Of a stretch of 64,000 nucleotides of DNA, positions 30,497-59,514 are shown one piece after another. The stretch comes from Metaphire vulgaris (taxonomy: Eukaryota; Annelida; Clitellata; Crassiclitellata; Megascolecidae): contig CM030865.1 of the NCBI GenBank assembly GCA_018105865.1, forward strand, positions 12,817,613 through 12,881,612. The letters are read 5' to 3'. Numbering within the stretch: position 1 is the stretch's first letter; the number at the start of each line of letters is the position of its first letter. The notes beneath the pieces were generated by a model. That model searched no databases and had not been told where the DNA came from. It was given only the letters and a program-made list of their open reading frames with translations. The position numbers and the translations under genes are program-made.

Positions 30497-30760
30497 TTCT
30501 CCCATGCGGCATGCCCGAATTCGAGCGTTGGGGCCGGTGCTGATCTCCGGTCTCTTGACATACAGCGACGCAGGCGGCATACGCCATTAACCTATAGAGT
30601 AGGTTGCCAGCCAGACGTCTAGGCCCGCGCTTTACTTCGCAGCGAACGCTGCTCAATTTGATTTAGGGGCGGGAAGATAGCAGAGTGGTAACAACGTTGG
30701 ACGATGGAGCAGGAGGTTGCGGTTTCAACTCCAGCAGGAGCCCCTAAGACCGACTCAGCC
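30497..30760. repeat. Composite SINE-like repeat, rearranged copy
   Basis: 30497-30665 matches 1165-1345. The next block (30666-30745) is a plus-strand tRNA-like unit with A-box-like TAGCAGAGTGG and B-box-like GGTTTCAACTCC, closed by GGGGC...GCCCC. In the copy at 1165 the tRNA-like block has the opposite orientation. Other than repeats, 29861-31387 shows no gene. Confidence 0.65.
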
Positions 30761-31243
30761 TTACTCTCTAGAGGGCATCTGTTTCAACTGACACCATATG
30801 CGTCCTTGGTCGATCTCAAAAGACTTAATTCAGAAACAGAAAATGAAGCTCACCCTTTACTGAAAACAATAATCAATAAACAGATGCACACGAGAGGAGC
30901 ACGCAAAAGAAAAACCTTTTTAACTTTTCAAGTGAAATTATGTCAAGACAGAAAGTAAACAATAAACTCTATGTAATAAATCCAGCCAATCGTAGACACA
31001 CAAGAGTGACAAGACTACAGATTGTCATAGAGCTCTTCAACCTTACTTAAATCCATAGAGAAATACAAAACTTTCACAAACAGCCTCAATAAAAGTGCAA
31101 AGGAAAAATTGTCAGCAAAAACAGTTCAGAGCATTTATGGGAAATTATACAAATTATAAGTAAAGTCAGAAAATAAACAGAAGTTACTCTATTAACACAG
31201 CCTATGCATAATAGAATATACTCAAAATTCACTTCAATACAGA

Positions 31244-31245
<2 letters not shown>

Positions 31246-31305
<60 letters not shown>
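31246..31305. repeat. (AT)n microsatellite
   Basis: 60 bases of alternating AT, just downstream of the polycystin stop on the minus strand. Confidence 0.95.
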
Positions 31306-31312
<7 letters not shown>

Positions 31313-31387
31313 AATCAATATATAAATAGAATGAACAAAGTGCAAACACCAAGGTGCAATTTATGTTCATTTGATCACAAACTTCTT

Positions 31388-49117
<17,730 letters not shown>

Positions 49118-49848
49118 CACTGCTCGTCCGTCTTCTGTCAAACAACGATAACAAATTCAATTGGAACGCACATACAGGTAGACCCTATATGCTTACACTA
49201 GCGTTTCAAGCCCACCTCAATAATAATAATTGGCACTTTTAACCCTTTGAAATCGGGATGCGGCCTGCCGGATAGATGTAGGCATACAGTATATAGGCTA
49301 GCATAATTCCCTACATATGGAGGCTAGAGTTAAGAAATATACTGATAAGCAACATTGCTATACTGCATGGCCATGCCTTTGTTTATTATAATCAGTATCG
49401 TATAGCCAGTTTTTAACACAAGGGGAACATCATCATCGTCGTCGTCATCAAAATCGCATAGCCATCTGAGTTGCTCTGCATGTGTCCAGTGTTTATCGCG
49501 TCGCTCAATAGGTCTTGGAAGAGGTAGGTAAGTATAAGCTTTTTCACGAGGACTCCAGGAGGTCTCTTCCACCGAGACTGAGGCGGCCGAGTCTTCACTG
49601 AGTGAACTTGTGAACCAGAGGGAGTGGTGAGCAAGCAGTGTTGCATACAGGCCGAATAGGGGGAAATTCTCCCCGCAAAATCTTAGAATCGCCCCCCCCC
49701 CCCAAAAAAAATCTATAACTTAAGAGTCAAAATTTCTTGTTAAATACCAGATATATAAGTTAAAACTTCTGTGAAAAATAGAAACCGGTTTCACATGGAT
49801 TGTGTACTGTGTGACGTTTTACAGGTTATGAACCAGGTTTACATTGGT
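49118..49848. other. Upstream of polycystin; no gene seen
   Basis: Immediately 5' of the polycystin ATG, so the promoter should lie here, but I see no TATA or other clear site. It holds a short GTC/ATC run (49430-49450), a C-run (49690) and a TTTAACCCTTTGAAATCGGG stretch near 49238. Confidence 0.3.
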
Positions 49849-50575
49849 ATGCGCACCAGTAGTTTTCGCACCTGGGAATTTGCGCACCAGTAGTTTACAC
49901 ACCAGTACATTGCGCACCCGCTATTTGCGCACCTATAGTATGCGCACCAAGTTAAGTATCCAAGGTTATTAGGTTAATAACAATGTGACGAAGTACCTTG
50001 CATTCTTTTATAGGTCGCTGGCTTAGAAATTGCTGGCTTAGAAATTGCCAACTAACATTTAGGCCTAATATTTGAACCATTGCATGATTATACAATTTAA
50101 CTCTCACTGCGTTTACTCCATGTATAGTAACTGTGTAGAAAACATTTATTTAAAATTGGATACAAACTGTGTTAAGCCGCTCTTGTTGTAGGCCTTAGCC
50201 TTGTCTACTGCGCTATAAAAATTGTCAATAAATAAATAAATAAATAAATAAATAGCAAACGTTAGTCCAAGTTTTCAAACCGTTATATATCCTTATAAAG
50301 GGTAGGTACAGCGACCAGCGGCAAGGCTATAGGCCTACGTGGATGTTAGTCCTTGGCCTTGGTCTTGGCCTTAACGACTCCTTAAGGACCGGTTTAAAGT
50401 CCTTGGTCCGTCCTTGTTAAAATCCCTGCCAGGCTACTCTGGTGTTTTCTGTATGTATGTATGTTGTATGTATGTATGTAATCTTTTTTCACATTGTTAT
50501 TAACCGTGGATACTTAACTTGGTGCACATACTATAGGTGCGCAAATAGCGGCTGCGCAATCTACTAGTGCGCATA
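49849..50575. mobile_element. DNA transposon relic with long inverted ends built of GCGCACC units
   Basis: About 130 bases at the left (repeated GCGCACCAGTAGTTT, then CCGCTATTTGCGCACC, TATAGTATG, CACCAAGTTAAGTATCC) recur inverted at 50489-50575. The 450-base interior is unrelated and non-coding, with an (AAAT)n run. Long TIRs with internal subrepeats suit a MITE. Confidence 0.7.
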
Positions 50576-50658
50576 CTATGCAATGCCATGAAGCATATAG
50601 TAGGCCTATTCAGGTATTTTAGTAGATTAGTATAGATGTGACATTATAAGGGATTTAG

Positions 50659-50659
<1 letters not shown>

Positions 50660-50727
<68 letters not shown>
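50660..50727. repeat. (AT)n microsatellite
   Basis: 68 bases of alternating AT. Confidence 0.95.
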
Positions 50728-50728
<1 letters not shown>

Positions 50729-50775
50729 CCGGTCCAGCCGGAGAAACGACAGATGGATCTCTGTGTCGATGAGTG

Positions 50776-51209
50776 ACTTTTAATTCGTTTCATCACTCTT
50801 CTGAATTTTTGCATATCTATAGCCTAATGTAGCACTAGCATTGTCCAATTTCAAACAGGGTATCAATTTTATAATATTTTGTGGTCTATAAAACCTGTAA
50901 TAGAAGAAACCAGCTCTCTTAAGCGCCATCTTATCTCTTGATTGATTTTTTAGACATTTGACAGAGAATAGATTTCTGAAAGACTTTGTAGGTAGTGTCG
51001 TTTCAAATGGCTCGTTATTTTTCGTGGCATTTCGAAAGCTCTAGAAAAAATTGAGACAGAATATATTGACAATTCTAGTACGGTTTGACACAGCAAAGAT
51101 GGGACACAAGAATATGTGGTTTTAATTCGTTTCATCACTCTTCTGAATTTTTGCATGTCTATAGCCTACTGTAGCACTAGTCCTTGCATTGTCCAATTTC
51201 AAACAGGTC
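50776..51209. repeat. Direct repeat pair of about 85 bases
   Basis: TTTTAATTCGTTTCATCACT through TTGTCCAATTTCAAACAGG occurs at 50778-50860 and again at 51119-51208 with few differences. The 260 bases between them resemble no coding sequence. Confidence 0.75.
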
Positions 51210-51289
51210 ATGTTGGCCCACCCAATATTTGGCTTGTGGCGCCCTCCACGGATGAGTCATCGGACCCACTGCAGCTTCATGCAGGGTGA

Positions 51290-51873
51290 CAGATGACCCT
51301 GAAGTGGTCGGCCGTTTCTGAGAATGGTGCCGGAGAGGTCGAAGGTTGGGCCGATGCCTGTATCAATGCGGCTCAATGTATGTCTACACCTCACTGCCTG
51401 TTTGTGTGTGTCTGGTCTTCTGGAAAGGTCTGTTTAATTTCTGCCCTCAACAGTTTACGGAAGGTTCTGCATCAGTCTCCAAAATGCCACAATCCCACAT
51501 CAAAGTCGTTTCTGTTCAGCAAAGCATGCAAGATACAACACTTGAAGTAGTTCGAGTAGGGGACACGCGATTTACCTCAAATTATCGGGCTGTTGTTGCT
51601 ATTGTTAAAAACCTGCGTGCCATTGTTGTAACTCTGCAGGAATTACACGCAGATTCTGGTGATGTCAACAGTAATCCACCTGCTGTCAGAGGCAGGTGGA
51701 TTACTGTTGACATTCCAAGATAGCTGTTGAGTTCCATTCTCCTTGCTTGTCCTCTTGGAGCGGGCGGCTAGTGTTGAACGCTCATTTTCAGTTATGGCTA
51801 GAGTGTGTACTAGACTTCGCCAGCGATTGACTGCTAACCATGTACGTGACCTAGTGGTTATTTCAATCGAGTG
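51290..51873 (+). mobile_element. hAT transposase remnant (ZMYM1-like)
   Basis: Plus-strand frames give GDTRFTSNYRAVVAIVKNLR and, after a break, ASVERSFSVMARVCTRLRQ and VRDLVVISIE. These are the C-terminal part and dimerisation region of hAT transposases and ZMYM1-like proteins. Frameshifts and an internal hairpin break it. Confidence 0.7.
51662..51713. repeat. Perfect 22-bp hairpin
   Basis: ATGTCAACAGTAATCCACCT plus GC, an 8-base loop, then its exact reverse complement. It sits inside the hAT remnant. Confidence 0.9.
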
Positions 51874-52410
51874 ACCAGAAATATTAGAGATGGCATTCGA
51901 GAGATTGCGTATAGTTGGAAAGCGTTCAAGGCGAATACAGTTTCCAAGACAACAGGAAACAATGCCTTAGACATCGAACTATTAGACCGGCAAGATCAGA
52001 ACCGCATGCTTACTCAAACACTTCCTAAGTTTTACTATAATTGTAATTTTATCACAAACTGTGCAAAGACTGTACATGCACGTTCATTATATGTAGTATC
52101 TTGCGTCTTAATCTTCACCTAGTATTTTGTTAAGGTAGTAATTTGAAACCGTACAGTTAAGTTTAAAGCAGGCATTCCTGTGTGCAATTCGATGACAATT
52201 TCTCACTCCCCCGGTCCCCCCCCCCGAACTGTCCGTACTCCCTGGCAGAATGGCAGAGGGGACTGTATGCAACACTGTGAGCAAGGCGCCACCTCCTTTT
52301 CAACCCACATCCTGAATTCCAGAGCAGAATACGAGGCGTCGCATCGAAAACAATTTTCCAGACAGGGCCCAGCGAGTAAAAGGGGGGGCCGGACGGTGAG
52401 ACATCGTAAC

Positions 52411-52550
52411 CTTAGCATGATTTAAAGTGGCTTAGGAGAGTTGGAGACATTACTGCCTGTGTGAAAGCCACTAGGGGCACTAACGGGGCTTGAACCCGCT
52501 CCGTCAGCCTGACGATCCAGCACGTAACCCACGCTGCCATCTTCCGCCCC
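52411..52550 (-). repeat. tRNA-derived SINE, copy 2
   Basis: Nearly identical to 14471-14603, with a B box GGTTCAAGCCCC and A-box-like GGCAGCGTGGG on the minus strand. Confidence 0.75.
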
Positions 52551-52559
52551 AGCGTGAAC

Positions 52560-52783
52560 AAGAGCGATAAGCAAAAAGGTCATCACGAGTTTTCGATAGT
52601 TGCAACACGTATTGTTCATTCGTCCGTGAAATCAATGACAAGCAACAAAGGTCGTCAGCATTTTCCTCAGATATGTGACTTGTCAAGGGCCCTCCTACCC
52701 TTCTGCACAGCGGCCTGGAATTTGTCTCTGCGGACCTATTTATGATTGATAGATTTTTGCACCCCCTAGCTACGCCACTAATT
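52560..52783. mobile_element. MITE-like repeat abutting the SINE
   Basis: Holds GATAAGCAAAAAGGTCATCA and GACAAGCAACAAAGGTCGTC and ends CCCCCTAGCTACGCCACTAA, the inverted form of the TGGCGTAGC end. The left border is lost against the SINE. Confidence 0.5.
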
Positions 52784-52914
52784 AGGATTTTGCTGTTTTG
52801 GTTGGCGCATAAGCTGAACATGTTGCAGGGGTTCACAGGTGCAAGGGACTCGGTATCATTCAGAGAGAATATTGTCACTAGAATAACCAGAAATGGACTT
52901 CATACGGTTCTGAA

Positions 52915-53051
52915 ACTATAGCGAGTCATCGTCAACTGCACTCGACGAGTGAATGGACAACATCAGAAAAGATATGAACATGAAAGGAATTTCAACCGTA
53001 GAAGGAAGACGATTAACAGACGACAGAACTTTCAAACATTTTGTGTCTAGC
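52915..53051 (+). mobile_element. LINE ORF2 C-terminal fragment
   Basis: Plus-strand frame from 52951: MDNIRKDMNMKGISTVEG, RRLTDDRTFKHFVSS, stop. It has the same end structure as 13885-14030. Confidence 0.65.
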
Positions 53052-53288
53052 TAATGCCTTTAAAGAGAGTTAGCAGAGAACAAGATGACGATGAAAGTTT
53101 TAAACGTTTTAATCGCCAAGAGAAAGTCTCCTTTACCTGCATAGGCCTACGTGTAGAACAATCGTTGGAGCTTATTATCAGCCGTATCCTTTCTAACTTC
53201 TTAGTATGTCCGCTCTACCTTAGGATGATAGGCAACGCTCTAACGGCAACGCTCTCTTAGCATTAGCAACAACACACCAGACGTCGCC

Positions 53289-53477
53289 ATGACAACGACT
53301 TCAATTATCGGAATCTCGACAGCAACTGAGTACGACGCGCTTTCAGCAAAAACCGAGTTTCTCTTTCAACAATTAGGCCTTTTAGCAGAAGCTGTAAACG
53401 CGCAGCCGCTCGTTGTATACGGATGGCCATTAAACATCAATGGACGAATGAACGTTGTTCGACTGGCTTTAGTTTAA
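53289..53477 (+). CDS. Small hypothetical open frame, 62 residues
   Basis: ATG at 53292 sits in a GCCATGA context. The frame runs to a TAA with balanced composition (TEYDALSAKTEFLFQQLG, PLVVYGWPLNINGRM). No family recognised. It follows a LINE fragment and may be part of a mobile element or chance. Confidence 0.15.
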   Translation: MTTTSIIGISTATEYDALSAKTEFLFQQLGLLAEAVNAQPLVVYGWPLNINGRMNVVRLALV

Positions 53478-53783
53478 GCGCAAACAGCCGTGTGCACTTC
53501 TGTAGAATTCGTTAATTAACGCTGTGCCACAATTAATGGTCGTCAATGAAACATCGAAGCGCTCCAGGTGCCATTGTGCCGACGACAATTCTCGTCATCC
53601 GTTCTATTCAGACAAATCCCAAGCAACGGACTCAATGGATTTCACTATTGGGACCTGTTTACGCAACTGACAACAGCGTCGGTGTTATTTGACAGAACAG
53701 GCAAACATAGACGAGCACGAAGGAGAGGACGAGGCGAGTGATGCTCCCTGCTGTATGACCTTCCAGGAGACATGCTAAACGTA

Positions 53784-53871
53784 GCCTCAGTAGTTAAGTG
53801 GCTCATTCGTCGGTGGAGACCCGCATCTGCTTGGAGCCCTCCTCGGCCTGGATTCGATCCCGCCCGGGGCC
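53784..53871 (+). repeat. tRNA-like (SINE) unit
   Basis: A-box-like TAGTTAAGTGG at 53791 and B box GATTCGATCC at 53851, in a second, different tRNA-like sequence. No clear acceptor stem closes it, so a functional tRNA gene is unlikely. Confidence 0.45.
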
Positions 53872-54059
53872 ACTCACGTGTCCACCGACGCATCATTAAA
53901 TCATGGCATCTTTGTTTGCGAGATCATTCAGTAACATTACGGCCAATAATGGCTGGGGCGTCCCATTCTAACCACGCAATGCGATGTACTGAATCTATAC
54001 TGTAGTTAATTTCTACGAAATAGGTTTTCTCTGGCGCTTTTTCTCGTCCTCAGTCATTT

Positions 54060-54285
54060 TCTGCAGGGCCATATTAAGGCGGGGGCTGAAGAGGCTGTAG
54101 CCCCGGCCAATCATGAAAACAGGCCCACCGATTTTTCGAGATAATCTTTTGTTGCTTGTCAGCGCGATTTGGAACTTGGAAGGGAGATAACCTTTTTTGC
54201 TTGTCAGAGATTTTCAGTATAGGCGACGGCCTTTTTTCTCAGCCCCAGGCCCACTCGGACCATAATCCGGCCCTGACTTTCTGTC
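54060..54285. mobile_element. MITE-like repeat with GGGCCATATTA / TAATCCGGCCC ends
   Basis: AGGGCCATATTAAGGC on the left and ACCATAATCCGGCCCTG on the right are imperfect inverted repeats. The interior has two CTTTTTTGCTTGTCAG-type motifs (54141 and 54190). Confidence 0.5.
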
Positions 54286-54573
54286 CTGTTCTGTGCACCT
54301 GTAAGTGTGACCAACCAGTTTTTGTAATGTTTTGGTAATTGTGTGAGACTGCTCTGTCAGGTATTTATTATAGCGGCGCTTCTTTGTAGCAGGGGCGAAT
54401 TTACCACAGTACAAATGGTACATCGGTACCTGGCCTACCTGCAAATTTGAAATTAAGGGGTTAACCTTATCTATAGACTATCTACGACTTCTTTATTATT
54501 TATTTCTTTAAATAAATTTAGGTCCTAGTTTCGGGATATAAACCTGGGGACTTTAAATATAACATGAATTGAA

Positions 54574-55119
54574 TTAGGGTAAACTAATGGAACCCTGGCC
54601 ATCCATTACAATCCTGGCCACTTTTGAAATACTATTTAAACGCGATAATTGTGTTTCGCGCTTTGATATCTTTGAAATCTAGGCATTTTTCTGAGCTCTA
54701 TTCGCCGACGATATTTTAAACATCTTTGGTTTTGCTAATTTCAAGTTTTTTTCGTTCAAAGTTTTATCCTTTAGAGGTGAGTTTAGACGACATATTTGAC
54801 AGATTAAACTTTTTAAAATTACATTTGTGGGCGTTTGACATCATTTATTATTATTATAGCGCTTAAATTTTATAAATATAACACTCCAGACTACTTGCTG
54901 AAAATATTGAGGCATCCGATCGTCGACGGAGCGTTTGAGACCGGCGAAACTGAAGTCTGCCTGTTTAATACTATCTATATTCTATAATACTATCTGGCCG
55001 CTAATTTACAGAATCCTGGCCAGTTGGTCCAGCTCAGGATTGGTGTTCTTGTTGCCAAAATTAATTTAAGCGCAAAACAGTATGCATTTAGCGATGTATT
55101 AGGCTTAATAGCAAATGTT

Positions 55120-55173
<54 letters not shown>

Positions 55174-55708
55174 GATTTCTTTTTATTTATATATTTATAT
55201 ATCTGAGTAGGAATATAAGAAGCGCTATACAAAGAGCTATACAAATTCCACATTAAATTACATTAATGCAGCTTCTGCGTTGATCTTAAATGATTATTTA
55301 CACAAAATGCATTAAAACACCGCATTCAATCATATTTTCAGTAGGCCTACCCATAGTCCTTGTAAGTATAATTAAGTGGGTTTTTATAGTGGATCATTCA
55401 AATTTTGCAATGGTAATTTGGCATCGCTTCGATAAAGAGCTTGCTAAAATATTATGTTCTAATCCTGGCCACATGGCCAGGATTGAAATAATGTGGCCAG
55501 GAAATTGTGAATTTCTCGTTTTGCCGGTTTTATTTCTTTTAAAATAGAATTTTATACATTTTCTGACTTTAAAAAGCATTTTTAGTAAATTTGCCGTCCG
55601 TTTCATGATATTATAGCGCAAAATTGGATTAAAATTGTACTGACAACTGGTTTGGAGCTTTCAAACATTTAGGCCTAAGGTGGCCAGGATTCCATTAGTT
55701 TACCCTAA
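54574..55708. mobile_element. DNA transposon relic with TTAGGGTAAACTAATGG ends
   Basis: TTAGGGTAAAC TAATGGAA then CCTGGCCA at the left recurs inverted at the right (TGGCCAGGATTCCATTAGTT TACCCTAA). CCTGGCCA-type words recur inside (54609, 55013, 55465, 55485). The interior is AT-rich with an (AT)n run and no transposase. Confidence 0.7.
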
Positions 55709-55989
55709 TGAATTTCGTTGCTGCCTAAATTTCAATAAGTAAACGGTCCACGTGGCTGCCAGTTTTCAGTTGTAGGCCCTACTGGTGACAGGTCGTTCGT
55801 TGAGTCACCTGAAAAGAATTAAGAGCTACCTGCGCTCTACCATTGTGCAAGAGCGCCTGCCTGTCATCCTTATAGTGACACTAAACATCGAAAATGAGCT
55901 CGCGAAGGTTTTCGACTTTGCACAGATCGTGTAGAAGGCCTTTGCTACAGCAAAAGGTCGTCGACGACATGTTAGACAATTTAGACTAA

Positions 55990-56687
55990 GGGGCTGTCCA
56001 TTAATTAGGCCTATGTCAACAATTTTGAACAAGTTTTGACCCCTCCCCCTTGTCAACAACTGTCAACTTTCAGTGACCCCTATAATTATGTCAAAAACTT
56101 TTGACCCCCCTAAGGTCAGTGACGGGTCTCCCTAAAAAGTTTAGAAGGTTATTATTTTTGCGGCGATGACCATTTTCCCTTTCATGTGGTGACAATGACC
56201 TTGTTTTTTCCTTGTCAGGTTTTTTCCATTATAATAAATAGTATTCTATGAAATTTCCTATTTTTATCATTTGTAAAAAATGAAATTGTTGACGTCAACT
56301 TCTCTTAACCCCCTCCCCTGTTAACAACTGTCAAACTTTTTCAAACCCCTCGGTGGGAGGGGGTCAAGAGAAGTTGACGTCAACAATTTCACTTTTTACA
56401 AATAATCAAAAACTAGGAAATGTCATGGAATACTACTTATTGCAATGGAAAAAAAGCACGGCAAAAAGGTCATAAAACATCAAATTTTGACACTCGACGA
56501 ACAAAAAAGGGAAAAATGGTCATCACCGCAAAAAATAATAACCTTGTTATTGGGACCTGTCATTGATCTTGGGGGGGGGTAAAAATTTTTGGACGTAATT
56601 ATGGGGGGTTAACTGAAAGTTGACAGTTGTTGACAAGGGAGGGGTCAAAAATTGCCCAAAAATTGTTGACAATTAATGGACAGCCCC
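55990..56687. mobile_element. Fold-back element, near-complete 700-bp palindrome
   Basis: GGGGCTGTCCATTAATTA opens it and the same word inverted closes it. Successive blocks pair all the way in: TGTCAACAACTGTCAACTTT, ATTGTTGACGTCAACTTCTC and CCCCCTCCC with their complements, meeting near 56340. No coding capacity. Confidence 0.8.
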
Positions 56688-56923
56688 AATGATGTTTATG
56701 GCGCCGGTGTGCCTCAGTGGAAATAATAATGTGTATCTGGTCTAAAAATGTTAATCCGCCACTGCTTGGTAGACATAGCAGAGCAGAGCGAACCTTGATA
56801 CACCACACAGGCCATTTTAATTTCCCCTCCGTGCCAGCGGACGAGTGACTGCCTGAGAAAAAGCTTTGAGCCTTTGGCTGAGTGGCCGCTCTGGGTTTGA
56901 AACTTTGAACCCGGGCCGATAAA

Positions 56924-57050
56924 CTTACCATGATTTAAAGTGGCTTAGAAGGCATTACTGCCTGTGTGAAAGTCACTAGGGGCACTAACGGGGTTTGAAC
57001 CCGCTCCGTCCTGACGCTCCAGCACGTAACCCACTTTGCCATCTTCCGCC
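56924..57050 (-). repeat. tRNA-derived SINE, copy 3
   Basis: Same unit as 14471 and 52411, with a small deletion beside the A/B spacer (CCGTCCTGACG instead of CCGTCAGCCTGACG). Confidence 0.75.
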
Positions 57051-57534
57051 TCTCGGTTTCAGAGCTCCTGCCAAGACAGCCATGAGTCCATGACAAAGAC
57101 AAACTCTCCATCTTTTATACTGGACGAAGCCAACTGAATAAATGAATCCGCTGAAGCCTGAAGCCGATTGTAACTGGGATCTAGCGGACAGTAAACTCTA
57201 TTCACTGATCGTCTCCATGTAACAGAAACGCCTACGCCGGTGTTTAGGAGACGAACAAAGAGCGCTACACAAATGCACGGCCGTCGTCGTCGGACTGAAC
57301 GAGAACATCCGTTGATTCAATGCACCGCAGCAGAATAGTAAAAATGGCGTAGACGCCGACGATCGATTGTATTCATCACAATGGCTCTCACATTGTGCAT
57401 TTGCATGAACACAATAAGGAACTGCAGCGAAGAAGCATGGCGTAATAGAATAAACATAGTCAGGAATTTCTGTTGAGACATTTGAGATTTTGGAAAACAT
57501 CACCTTTACTTCTTGCCACTTCATTTAATTTAAG

Positions 57535-57770
57535 AAAATTTTCAGATCCAGACTTAAGACACATCTCTTTCAATTAGCTTTTCCACCAAAGTCGGTCTTA
57601 CTCTTTCCTTCTGACTGATCTTTATGGTAGGGGTGGCAGAGGTCCCACAGACTACCATGATTGACGACGACGGTACGATGACGACAGACTACCAACAGTG
57701 GTTCTCACACAGGGCAGTCCCTACTGAACCACTTTAAACCTTGTTATATTATATTATATTATTATTATGA
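57535..57770 (+). mobile_element. LINE 3' end fragment
   Basis: Plus-strand FRSRLKTHLFQLAFPPKS is the usual end of an L2/CR1-type ORF2. The non-coding tail resembles 41160-41290. Confidence 0.5.
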
Positions 57771-59428
57771 TTCCATGAAGCAAAAGTTTCAACCTCCACA
57801 GGCGGCTAACCCCCGCAAATCAAACACAGCTATGGACAAATAAACTGGAAAGCACACTTGTGAAAAGCAATGCAACAAATTCTGACTACAATCAAAACAC
57901 TGAACATATTAACAACTCCAGAGAGTGATATCTATTTGAAACTTTCAACAAACAGCGCTGCATGATACGATCTTTAAAATGAAAGCATGTTCAATTTCCA
58001 CAACACTATTTCTCGAAGAATAAGTTGTGTTAATCATAATGTTTGAAAGGCTTCCTTATGACGAGAACTCTTTCCAAGAGTAGACGATCATGATTACACA
58101 CAAGTGATCAAAAGTATTAATTAACAAAGAGCATCTTTTCATTTTTCGATAAATTGCTGTCACTATGAAAAGCAAAATAAAAATCATTTGTTATGAAGAA
58201 ATGAAATATGATGTGAACAGCTGTAAACTCAATTTAACTAATAATGTCTAAATATGCTTTATTCGAATTAAATCTCTGGAAATAACAGGCAGTCAAATGG
58301 AAAAGAAATGTCCTCTAAAAAAACGCAAGAGAAGTCAAAGTGAAACAGCAGTGACCCTTGTCTAACCGAGCAACATTACCGCTTAGGCACTTACTATAAC
58401 TACTTGTAATCTACACAAAGTTACCCTATCCCAATACTAGATCAGCCGCACTAGACAACCCAGAAAAGTTAATGTGGAACTACTACAGCTATTCACCCTG
58501 CATTAGAAAAGCAACAGACATGAAGCAATGAATTCAGCGACTAATAAAATCACACAAGAGTACAAGTCCTTCACCCATAATCTAACAGCAAGACAAAGTG
58601 ATGACCGATGCCTAAGACCTAAGAAAAGATGACCTAAGAATTATTTGACCAACAAAATGTAATTGTATTATTTAAATCAAATTAAAATTAAATGATGATA
58701 GAAACTATTAAAAAATTACAGAAAGTATTTCATAGCAAAACAGATTCACAACAATTTGAATAAAGCTAACAGAACATTTAGCTTGCAAATATGGATTTAC
58801 AAAACTAGAAAGAGCAACAAGAAAAACACTAATGCTAACGCATAATTGATTAAAACATTTTCAAAATCACTGAATGAGCATAAAATAGTGAATACAGAGT
58901 GCTTATTTTCTCCATAAAATCTTAGAAATTAAGGTTGATGACTGGCTTTCAAATAAGCTGAGAATTTTAAAACCAATTTTTCAGACATTTCTGCACAGCA
59001 GAATTGACAGCAAACCAACACAATCATCATTATTCTAAAGACTAATTTTTAGTCATTTATCTAAAGCAGCCAAAAGAGTTGGGACACAATTTTCAAACAA
59101 TAAATTACTTTAAACTTTCACAAATAACAATATCTTGCACTGTTTCATAATTATTTATTGCAGGCATTAGATAACTGTTGGTAAACACAACACCAATAAC
59201 AATCTTTTAAAATATTTATTCAGTAAATATAATGCCATGAACCAGTTGCAAGTCAATCGAAAAGCAGTTTCCAATCACATCATAAAATGCACATGCCCAT
59301 GCCTAGTGGATAAGTACTCAGCAAATAACGCAAGAAAGGCTTCAAACCAATGCCACAATACTACAGAACAGAAAGAACACAGGATATGCTTAATATGTGA
59401 TAATTCCATCTCAAAATACATTCTTACG

Positions 59429-59430
<2 letters not shown>
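57771..59430. other. AT-rich spacer, no gene seen
   Basis: No frame with recognisable content on either strand. The part next to 59514 should hold the SUCLG2 3' UTR (TTTATT words near 59155 and 59215 would be AATAAA on the minus strand). Confidence 0.4.

Positions 59431-59431
<1 letters not shown>

Positions 59432-59480
<49 letters not shown>
59432..59480. repeat. (AT)n microsatellite
   Basis: 49 bases of alternating TA, 35 bases past the SUCLG2 stop, presumably in its 3' UTR. Confidence 0.95.
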
Positions 59481-59485
<5 letters not shown>

Positions 59486-59514
59486 TCATGTTTGTTCTAT
59501 TCTTAGTGTCTATA

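Noticed and set aside
53784..53871. Functional tRNA gene
   Set aside because: A- and B-box-like words are present but I could not close a 7-bp acceptor stem or a clean anticodon loop.
57198..57524. Minus-strand 108-residue frame with many Cys
   Set aside because: No splice context, signal peptide or family resemblance; composition like the flanking non-coding DNA.
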